Assembly (NCBI GenBank): GCA_040217575.1
Contig: JAVJPW010000001.1
Coordinates: 1 to 64,000 of the forward strand
Direction of reading: 5' to 3'
Source: Pacificispira sp040217575
Lineage (GTDB): Bacteria; Pseudomonadota; Alphaproteobacteria; UBA8366; Aestuariispiraceae
DNA length: 64,000 bases
Shown here: positions 12,001 through 15,802 of the stretch, piece after piece
Layout of the letters: each line of letters begins with the position of its first letter
Numbering within the stretch: the first letter of the stretch is position 1
Position numbers and translations under genes: made by a program
The notes under the pieces: model-generated
Told to the model about the DNA's origin: nothing
Databases searched by the model: none
What the model saw: the letters and a program-made list of their open reading frames with translations, nothing else

Positions 12001-15000
12001 TGTCCTCTATGGCGATGACCCGGTCACCGTATCGACACCGGGCTGCTATGTCGCACCGGTTACGATCACCGCAGCGGACACCGACATCGACGGTTCGGAA
12101 GAGGTGCTGACGATCGAAATCGGCAACATTCCGGAAGGCGCAAGCCTGGTGAACGCGGCCGGCGATACGTTCAGCGGCTCCAACGTCCATGTCCTGACAC
12201 CGGATCAGCTGGAAGGCCTGCAAATCGAGTTCCCGCAGGGAACGGAAGATTTCACCCTGTCGGTCGAAGTCACGGTAATGGACACCGACCCGGATCGTGG
12301 CACGACGGACACCGGGACGAAGTCCGGTTCGCTGACGATCACGGTTCCGGACGGTGTGCCGAATGCCGGTGATCCGGGCGACGACACCATCACCGGCGGG
12401 TCCGGCAATGACCACATTTACGGTCAGGGCGGGAACGACGCCATCTGGGGTGACGACGGACCGGGCATGCAGGATCCGGGTGGTGAAGGGGAACCGGAAC
12501 CGCAGGAACCGGTGGAGGTTACCTTCACCCTGGGCGATCCGAGCTATTCGGACGACCCGCTGGGCCTCTACAGCAATAATGGCGACTCCTACGCACGCGG
12601 CTACACCGACAGCGAAGGCAACATCGCGGTGAAGATCGGCGGCAAGGACGATTGCGACATCTGCGATATGGCGGGCGGTTACACGACCCAATTCAATGTC
12701 GATGACGCCGCGTCCGACGGCACGCTGACCTTCAGCTACCGGATGACGTTCGATCGTGACTATGAATCGAACGAATACGGTGAGGTCTGGGTCGCGATCG
12801 ACGGTGAAAAGGTCATGCTGAACGGCAATGACTACATCCACCGTGTTTCCGGCGATGGAAACGGCGGAGACGACTTCGACAGCGGTTGGCAGACGGTCAC
12901 GATCGACATCGGCGACCTGCCTGCCGGTGCGCATTCCATCACGCTGGGTGGTTACAACAACCAGAAGACCACTCAGAGCGAAGAAATGCGGGTCAGCTTC
13001 AAGGATATTGAAGTGACCGGTATGGTCGGCGGTGAAGTCACCGGCGGCACCGACACCGGCGATGTCGGCGCAATCTTCCACTTCGGTCTTGAAGAGGCGA
13101 CGTGGGGCGAAAGCGGCGAAACGGTGGTCGACAGCGTCAATGGTCTGACGGGGACCGCCCATGGCGGTGTCGGTTCGGCCACCAGTGGCGATGGTTCCAC
13201 AGCGGCCCAGATGGACGGCAACTGCGACTACATCGAAATCCCGCACAATGCGGCGATGGAGACGACGACCGGTACGTTCACCATGGACTTCTCCCGCTGG
13301 AACAAGGGTACGCTGGCGTCCAAGGACAGCTATGGCTACGACGACGGCGGCCATTTCGACATGGACCTGACCAGCGGCGAAGTGAAGCTTCGCATCCAGA
13401 CCGACAGCGACAGCTTTGAACTCAAGGGTGGCAATGTCGAATGGGATCAATGGACCAACGTCGCGGTTACCTGGGACGGTTCCACGGTCACCCTGTTTGT
13501 CAACGGTCAGGCGGTCGACAGCGTCCAGTCCGACTGGAACATGGCGACCAACCAGAATCCGTGGACGTTTGGCGCATCGCAGGTCAAGAGCGGTGACGAT
13601 ACCGCCAACAATCTGGAGGACTACCTGAACGGCAAGATCGACAACCCGGCACTGTTCGACGGGGCGTTGACGGCTGATCAGATCGCCCAGATGGTATCCG
13701 GTGGCGTCGCAAACTTCGTCCAGAACATGGGCTCCGGCGGTACGGATGACGGCGGCACGCCAAGCGCGGATGCGTCCTACAACGACGTCATCCATGGCGG
13801 TACCGGCGACGACCAGATCCATGGCCAGTACGGCAACGACTTCCTGCAGGGCGGGGCCGGCAACGACCTTGTCACCGGCGGGGCCGGGTCCGACTGGATC
13901 ATGGGCGGCACGGACACCGGGTCTGTTACGACCGGTACCGGTGCGATTACCGTCACCTTCCAGGGCACGGACGCGGGTTACTCCAACACGGTCGGCTATT
14001 ATGTGCTGGACGAAGAGGGAACACCGCAGTCGGGTGAGGTCATTTGGGCCAACCTGCATCAGACCGATGTCGGGTCCACCCATACGATCCTGCTGGACGG
14101 GTTCGACCAGGATGATGTGGGCTTCTTCCTTATCCCGGATGGCGGCGACCTGAACAACGGTCTGGCTGATGGGGCCACGGTCACATTCGGCGAGAATGCC
14201 GACGGGTCGATCACGGTCTATGCCGATGGTCAGGCCCTGCAGGGTCAGGATGCGGACGCCTACTTCTCCAACCCGGATGAACTGAACCCGGACGGCATCT
14301 CGCACGTCCAGTCCTCGGCGATTACGGACGGCGTGGGCGTCACCATCAATACCGACGGCAATGACGGCTATTTCGAGGTCCAGCCGACCGGCATGGGCGG
14401 ACAGCAGATCACGGTCGAAGTCGGCTTCCGATCGACGGATGCCGGCGACAACTTCACCCCGATCATGTCCTATTCGGCCGGCCGGAATAACGGCAACGAG
14501 TTCACCATCGGTGCGCAGAACGGCGTGCTGACGGTCCTCGTGGCCGGTGTGTCGGTTGCGACGAACATCCTGGCGTCCGGTCTGTTTGACGGCGAGGACC
14601 ACATGGTCTCCGTCTCCTGGGACGGCAGTGACGGCGGGCTGAATGTCTATGTCGACGGGGTCTCCGAATTCTCGACCACCGGTGTCGCAACCGGCCAGTC
14701 GATCCTGTCCGGCGGCACGCTGATCTTCGGTCAGGAACAGGACAGTGATGGTGGCGGTTTCGACGCCAACCAAACCTTCTCCGGCTCCTATACCCAGGCC
14801 CGGATCTTCGACGATGTCCGTGACGGGGTGGAAATCGCGCAGAATGCCGGTGAACCTCTGCCGAACGACGAAGACAACGTTGTCGCCGATTACCACTTTG
14901 GTGCTTATGGGAACGGTTCGGTCAGCGATGCGTCCGGCAACGGCAACCACCTGACCTACCGGACGGTCGACGGCTTTGACGACGCAAGCGATCCGACGAT

Positions 15001-15580
15001 CCTGGTCGGCAACTCTGGCGAGACGCTGCTGGGCTTCGAAGACCTGCTGAACGGCGGCGATCAGGATTACAACGACGCGATCCTGTCGGTGAAGCCGGTT
15101 CCCAGTGCGGCCGACTTCCAGGCCGGCGACCAGCTGTGGGGTGGGGAAGAAGGCGGAACCGGCGACGGTGAGAAAGATGCCTTCTTCTACGCCCGCGGCG
15201 ATGGGGTCGATACCATCCACGACTTTGAGATGGGTACCGACCAGTTGTTTATCAGCGGCTATGAACGTGACGAAATGACCGTCCTGAAAGACGGTGACGA
15301 CACGATCATCAGTCTGGGTGACGGCGGCGCCATCAAGCTGGTCGGCGTGGACGCGGACCTCTTCGGTTCCGAAGACAATATCGCAACCCACGATGCCGAT
15401 ACCGATGGCAGCGGTGCGCTGAACATCGACGAGCTGATGGAACTCAAGGATGACGTTATGCCGGATGACGGCGGTGACAGCTCTGTGCCCGCCGCAGATG
15501 ATGCCGGTATCGTGATGGTCGCGCCGGTTGAACCCGGCTTGACCAACAGCGGCGGGAATGAAGAGCCCCAGAACGGATAA
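2..15580 (+). CDS. Giant RTX adhesin secreted by type I system (5' end outside window)
   Basis: The frame is open from the first bases, so the gene begins upstream; 5192 residues are visible. It is a secreted, calcium-rich, acidic surface adhesin. It carries eleven full T1SS-143-type repeats, each opening with a V/L-DEDDL motif and mostly closing in VDDVP or IDDVP, plus the tail of a twelfth. It also has five VCBS-like domains, three DUF4114 domains, two jelly-roll-like modules, two copies of an unrecognised 120-residue module, a galactose-binding-like domain near 11.4-11.9 kb, two LamG-like domains (about 13.07-13.7 and 14.3-14.98 kb) and four blocks of RTX nonapeptides. The C-terminus has a type I secretion target domain (about 15.12-15.36 kb), then an EF-hand loop and a short acidic tail. 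Adhesion and biofilm roles follow from the family. The exporter and adaptor genes lie directly downstream. The signal is strong for the class; the ligand is unknown. Confidence 0.93.
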   Translation, partial: YGADGPGGLTLTGEGDMPALTSNGVPITYTNDGQTITGSAGGDPIFTMQITGGGTGYTFTLQGQIDHPEGAGENEIDIPFTVTATDSDGSVDSTTFHISVVDDVPLAVDDGVFTTEEGGPSITGNLMDNDHLGADDPVTVTEITYTDANGALQTQAIDADGETVTTEYGALTVASDGSFTFVPNDGIDHQGAESVFTSFDYTIVDNDGDASSATATLEITDDSEPTISFPPPGSRDGDPVAPQGEQIVDEDDLDTDDGDNVDGSDQNNVHDSTTGQKIFVTFGPDGPAANDPLVFEDPAVSGDLAAKNLTSGGEALTYTMNAEGTQITGSAGGDTIFTMTLTGNPDDGFAYEFDLVGQLDHAQGQGENLIEDIPFKVIATDSDGDTATGPILVDVKDDVPVARDDGDVNLGECGSGSGGDLPEMDHDISNIVLYVADNQTGEITKVKIEGFDAMDGVRDPDHLPLQQFIDENYPDSTLVAGLTVKAGNNATPGYGPGEGELFITADGYTAADLPTADKADDEWNATDAFDGMYIGPDNPSLLGGGGSVSVMAGTDQGHANLLDNDTMGADGAEITSFTYTGEDGQQHQASAGDTVDTIHGTLTVNSDGSWSYTVDAQVANDAGVASDTFTYTLTDDDGDTSQASQTINIADGCLNIDFGANGTAILDEDDLSPAAGDLADGTDGSDASIVSKDFTVEFGADGPAASGAVVLSVPQALEDRNLTSDGDPVEYTVSSDGQTLTASAGGETVFTVSLSGDPASGTMTYTFDLVGELDHATGDGENVISDLPVTVTITDGDGSQESGNILLNVVDDVPAVAGDPVVLGQAESVSVDEDDLADGTDDDKESLSASGDLGFGSGDVIGIDYGADGPADGAPSGVGYSDLDFTIEGPAGLTSQGEAITYSQTGNVLTAEAGGREVFTVELNADGTYTFELKDSIDHEDADGENVENLSFSMTGVPSAEVLAAAVDGDGDPVTGLADASVTQTFAVNVVDDVPTAVANELPPGGAEEQIIEVTNMGQESAAYNNTYGYYIKGPNGEPTSGEIIFSNTKQDIGETVTIEGHDPADVGFFVISNGASLNPGIENGMEVTFSQDGSGNWVASTVDGPLSGQGDPVLFSDPALNEGNFDYTEDNQIAGNQNWEDIPGGGDNDFNDVNINVETITITSTPTVDEDDLADGSSPDAGALAVDGNLGLAGEELISIDYGADGPADGAPSGLGYDDLVFTIEGPQGLTSQGEAIEYDNSTPGELTATAGGREIFTVSLNEDGTFTFTLKDTVDHENADGQNVETLNFGLSGVPAAGAITDYDLDPASMDGVTFTHGFAVNVIDDVPSAADDDSAEVEEGHSTSGSVIDNDVAGADGATVTEIAYTDAGGNAATATVDPTDGVTVETQYGSLTIGADGSYTFTANDEVTSGGQSVTEGVTYTLTDFDGDTSQAVLDVTITDDGEPTIEIFYPDPDDPNMGVGGAFVDEDDLGVENGDTDQGTDQSQPSSVSGTIAVNAGEDGLGSIGLSVPPALVAMGLTSGGTALAYSVSGDGSTITADADGDTVFTMTLTGNEQDGFGWSFDLTGNLDHADGQGENVIADLPFTVTVTDTDGDAASGTILVDVVDDVPVASADETAIGTAETVSVDEDDLADGTDGDKESLSATGDLGLSGGDLITIDYGADGAADGAPSGVGYGDLDFTIEGPAGLTSQGEAITYSQEGDVLTATAGGREVFTVTLNGDGSFTFELKDSIDHEDANGQNVEDLGFTLTGVPNAETIAAAIDNDGDPASGLADASVTQTFAVNVVDDVPVATVNELTVEGGEPVILTGRIDSSNYSDGDGGYTVLGRQIDANGDLSDPAVENISVGSSTGGSGIGVKGTPESGVAGQLGYDPTEAVSEEIIINFDYEVTSFSFTVANLFETEYVEGEGIEEGHVVALKDGQVVAEFDFDANMGSNQGSYSFDLPEGVTIDQVIFTANPYQDGIPDGEDGQTTTGDSSDYWITGIDFEYIDPNSTGGETEVTAEMVMVDEDDLTDGSDDDKEGLSATGDLNIAGEDLISIDYGADGPADGAPTALQYEDLEWTITGPEGLTSQGADVTYTYDSATDTLQASADGRDVFTVQLNADGSYTFTLQDTLDHPEATAEDILALDFGLSGVPADGVATDFDLDPAALNGLSFDYGFQVKVVDDVPTAVDDGTYTTEEGGASVTGNLMDNDTLGADDPVSVTSITYTDANGNTQTQAIDADGETVSTQYGDLTVSADGSFTFTPNDAIDHQGADSVSESFTYTIADFDGDESTATAVLEISDDSEPGIKFPPPGSRDGDPSADTGSQIVDEDDLDTDDGDNVDGTDQDGTNNSLTGQAIYVNFGSDGPAANNPLVFEDPAASGDLAAKGLTSEGQALTYTINGDGTQITGSAGGDTIFTMTIETDGQGSFAYNFDLVGQLDHAEGDGQNLIEDIPFKVIATDSDGDKIEAAIEIDVVDDVPVVSDDAVVIGQAESVSVDEDDLADGTDDTKESLSATGDLGFGSGNVIGIDYGADGAGDGAPAGVTFADLDFTIEGPAGLTSQGEAVTYSQTGNVLTAEAGGREIFTVEVNGDGSYTFTLKDSIDHEDANGQNIEDLGFTLTGTPNAATLAAAVDGDGDPVDGLSDASVTQTFAVSVVDDVPSAVVVSDGGGEVVNVTIDISNYDDTDAGFTVTGRQINPDGTLTDKSGDLVSTHSNPPGFGVTGAASGDQAEIGYSDNHQISEELHIDFDVPVTEATVTYSWMNSQEDGTLTLYRDGQPVGTLTVDGVTDRVDEPYTVQADDGGPFDAIVFTAPSGGGHDFLVHSVEFEMVVDGGSSSTSVTLDEDDLIDGTDDDKEGLSATGETGLGGRVLAEIDYGADGPADGSPESLDFDDFDFTITGPDGLTSQGEAVTYSQSGDVLTATAGGREVFTVELNADGSYTFTLKDSLDHAPADGENLLPIEFSLSGTPKDGVLGGADFDQDPVSGSGDLTVTQSFTVNVVDDVPEAVVNDLPSGGNEQQLLQVTNMGQESAAYENTYGFYVKGANGEPTTGKIIFANTKEDIGETVTIEGYGPEDVGFFVIPNGFTANGGGLTNGQTVTFEQDGSGDWHAVSSGSRILGTGDPVLFSNPALNENSFDYTVDNSLPGNQNWEDIAGGGDLDFNDVNINVESFTYTSTPTVDEDDLADGTSPDAGALTVDGNLGLAGEELITVNYGADGPADGAPESLGYGDLDFTITGPAGLTSQGEEVTYDNSTPGVLTASAGGREVFTVSLNEDGSFTFTLKDTIDHQSGQGQNTQLLNFGLLGVPAAAVVTDFDLDPAVLDGLAFTHDFAVNVIDDVPSALNDDSLTVTEGDGAVSGNVMTNDTEGADGATLTSFTYRDANGDEQTASAGDTVETETGTLTVQADGSYTFQVKDSVVHDTNGQSESESFTYTITDADGDTAQATATIDILDTDPEVDAIAAPANGLEDNWIQLNMDSALLTTEGPENLTITITGVPAGAQLNPGTEVSDGVWTATPQELPSVCILPPQDFSGEINLTLTVSTTDVDGDTDTDSETFTVFVAPVVDEIELTTQDATAVAGDCGPDGEPQDPSYDLPEMDHAISNIVLYLSDEAGNITKVKIEGFPGGDDEIHDPDHLPIQQFVDQNYPNSDLVGALTVKAGNNKTPGYGPGEGELFIVDESFTEDGLPTADHADAEWQFSSAFDGMNIGPENAGTLTSGVDVSVGEDGTLSFDIDQYGTSGNDVMTGTSDNDGIASLAGDDTVTGLEGDDTILGGSGNDTLIGDGVDGVDGIVTVGEPTVVFHSSFETIPDDAQQQSDSMQAPEIDGWKSTGEGVEIWLDTAERDLGSQPDGTTTAADGDVFVELNNVPSDAFVDSDGIYRDIQTEAGKIYELTFSYSGRPGYDETVNKMAVSVDGDQLGEYSHDMEHETDHDWQTVTVKFTGTGQPMRIEFSETSDNDDAHGRGMSLDNIILTDTGTMVVDGAAGTYDDTIYGGADDDIIEGNQGDDVLYGDDPVTVSTPGCYVAPVTITAADTDIDGSEEVLTIEIGNIPEGASLVNAAGDTFSGSNVHVLTPDQLEGLQIEFPQGTEDFTLSVEVTVMDTDPDRGTTDTGTKSGSLTITVPDGVPNAGDPGDDTITGGSGNDHIYGQGGNDAIWGDDGPGMQDPGGEGEPEPQEPVEVTFTLGDPSYSDDPLGLYSNNGDSYARGYTDSEGNIAVKIGGKDDCDICDMAGGYTTQFNVDDAASDGTLTFSYRMTFDRDYESNEYGEVWVAIDGEKVMLNGNDYIHRVSGDGNGGDDFDSGWQTVTIDIGDLPAGAHSITLGGYNNQKTTQSEEMRVSFKDIEVTGMVGGEVTGGTDTGDVGAIFHFGLEEATWGESGETVVDSVNGLTGTAHGGVGSATSGDGSTAAQMDGNCDYIEIPHNAAMETTTGTFTMDFSRWNKGTLASKDSYGYDDGGHFDMDLTSGEVKLRIQTDSDSFELKGGNVEWDQWTNVAVTWDGSTVTLFVNGQAVDSVQSDWNMATNQNPWTFGASQVKSGDDTANNLEDYLNGKIDNPALFDGALTADQIAQMVSGGVANFVQNMGSGGTDDGGTPSADASYNDVIHGGTGDDQIHGQYGNDFLQGGAGNDLVTGGAGSDWIMGGTDTGSVTTGTGAITVTFQGTDAGYSNTVGYYVLDEEGTPQSGEVIWANLHQTDVGSTHTILLDGFDQDDVGFFLIPDGGDLNNGLADGATVTFGENADGSITVYADGQALQGQDADAYFSNPDELNPDGISHVQSSAITDGVGVTINTDGNDGYFEVQPTGMGGQQITVEVGFRSTDAGDNFTPIMSYSAGRNNGNEFTIGAQNGVLTVLVAGVSVATNILASGLFDGEDHMVSVSWDGSDGGLNVYVDGVSEFSTTGVATGQSILSGGTLIFGQEQDSDGGGFDANQTFSGSYTQARIFDDVRDGVEIAQNAGEPLPNDEDNVVADYHFGAYGNGSVSDASGNGNHLTYRTVDGFDDASDPTILVGNSGETLLGFEDLLNGGDQDYNDAILSVKPVPSAADFQAGDQLWGGEEGGTGDGEKDAFFYARGDGVDTIHDFEMGTDQLFISGYERDEMTVLKDGDDTIISLGDGGAIKLVGVDADLFGSEDNIATHDADTDGSGALNIDELMELKDDVMPDDGGDSSVPAADDAGIVMVAPVEPGLTNSGGNEEPQNG
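311..1201 (+). repeat. Segmental repeat copy 1 (VCBS plus DTDDGDN-type T1SS-143 unit)
   Basis: This 891-bp segment encodes a VCBS-like domain, a PPPGSRDGDP linker and a T1SS-143 unit of the DTDDGDN subtype. It aligns codon for codon without gaps to 6518-7408 further along the same gene, an offset of 6207 bp, with most residues identical. It reads as an internal duplication of a two-domain cassette. Confidence 0.85.
1259..1621 (+). other. Unrecognised adhesin module, copy 1 (LPEMDH...GPGEGELFI)
   Basis: A block of about 120 residues begins at DLPEMDHDISNIVLY and continues through KVKIEGF, DPDHLP, AGNN-TPGYGPGEGELF and an AFDGM-IGP ending. I do not recognise it as a named domain. A cysteine sits a few residues before it. 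It lies between a T1SS-143 unit and a VCBS domain. The second copy is at 10757-11116. Confidence 0.6.
3000..3996 (+). repeat. DUF4114 plus SPDAG-type T1SS-143 cassette, copy 1
   Basis: A DUF4114 domain (motifs NMGQESAAY, DVGFFVI, NQNWED, DFNDVNINVE) is followed by a T1SS-143 unit with SPDAG after the DEDDL motif. It matches 9000-9996 at an offset of about 6000 bp. DUF4114 is a calcium-rich beta domain of unknown ligand found in large secreted proteins. Confidence 0.8.
6518..7408 (+). repeat. Segmental repeat copy 2 (VCBS plus DTDDGDN-type T1SS-143 unit)
   Basis: This is the second copy of the cassette at 311-1201 and has the same length. Differences cluster in the linker after PPPGSRDGDP and in the last strand of the T1SS-143 unit. 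The copies have drifted mainly at third codon positions, which suggests an old duplication under protein-level selection. Confidence 0.85.
9000..9996 (+). repeat. DUF4114 plus SPDAG-type T1SS-143 cassette, copy 2
   Basis: Second copy of the 3000-3996 cassette. The same order holds (DUF4114, T1SS-143, then a VCBS domain), so the downstream VCBS domain was probably part of the duplicated block. In this copy the preceding unit is the KEGL subtype; in copy 1 it is the KESL subtype. Confidence 0.8.
10757..11116 (+). other. Unrecognised adhesin module, copy 2 (LPEMDH...GPGEGELFI)
   Basis: This is the second copy of the module at 1259-1621, with the same landmarks (LPEMDHAISNIVLYL, KVKIEGF, DPDHLPIQQF, GYGPGEGELFI). 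It again follows a short segment with a cysteine. It directly precedes the first RTX nonapeptide block, so it marks the switch from extender repeats to the C-terminal ligand and secretion region. Confidence 0.6.
11189..13912 (+). repeat. Four blocks of RTX calcium-binding nonapeptides
   Basis: GGxGxDxxx-type repeats occur at about 11189-11341 (e.g. GGSGNDTLIGD), 11936-12022 (GGADDDIIEGN), 12371-12465 (GGSGNDHIYGQ) and 13778-13912 (GGTGDDQIHGQ, GGAGNDLVTGG). Such repeats fold into calcium beta-rolls outside the cell and are a hallmark of type I secretion substrates. Globular domains (galactose-binding-like, a small Ig-like domain, jelly-roll, LamG) lie between the blocks. Confidence 0.9.
15398..15433 (+). 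other. EF-hand calcium loop in adhesin tail
   Basis: The encoded DTDGSGALNIDE fits the canonical 12-residue EF-hand loop (acidic at 1 and 3, Ser at 5, Gly at 6, Leu at 8, Glu at 12). It lies after the secretion target domain, about 50 residues before the stop. No second hand is seen, so pairing, if any, must be with another molecule or be absent. Confidence 0.65.
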
Positions 15581-15802
15581 CTTCCGACCCGCTTACAGTA
15601 CCCCTCGTTACGTAACGGCGGTGTCCCGGTTGGGGCGCCGTCGTTTCGTATTTACGGGCCTGTCGCATTAATCATGACGCCCCCTATCTTCGTGAAATTT
15701 CATTTGAATCGTGCTTTATTGCTGTGAATCGGCTGATGATCGCCGGGTTACGTGTGGGCTGGGATTGTATCCGGGCCCGTTTGAGGTGCGCGCAAGGCTG
15801 GA
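15581..15802 (+). other. Intergenic region between adhesin and exporter genes
   Basis: This 222-bp gap holds a perfect 12-bp palindrome, CGTTACGTAACG (15606-15617). It overlaps a hairpin with arms ACGGCG (15615-15620) and CGCCGT (15636-15641) followed by a T-rich stretch. It also holds a 10-bp palindrome, TGAAATTTCA (15693-15702), in an AT-rich patch that could be a promoter or operator for the secretion genes. No gene is seen. Confidence 0.5.
15615..15652 (+). terminator. Possible terminator after the adhesin gene
   Basis: Six-base arms ACGGCG and CGCCGT, with extra C-G pairs inside, are followed by CGTTTCGTATTT. The stem is imperfect and the T tract is broken, so termination may be partial. 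Partial read-through into the exporter genes would give a common way to set adhesin well above exporter levels. Confidence 0.4.

Noticed and set aside
10571..15391. Very long open frame antisense to the adhesin (1606 codons), with similar ones at 947-2326, 2489-4723, 5204-7783 and 8087-10306
   Set aside because: They arise from the codon bias of the repetitive Asp/Gly/Thr-rich gene. Their products are Arg/Val/Gly-rich with no domain, lack ribosome sites, and stop and start with the repeat pattern.
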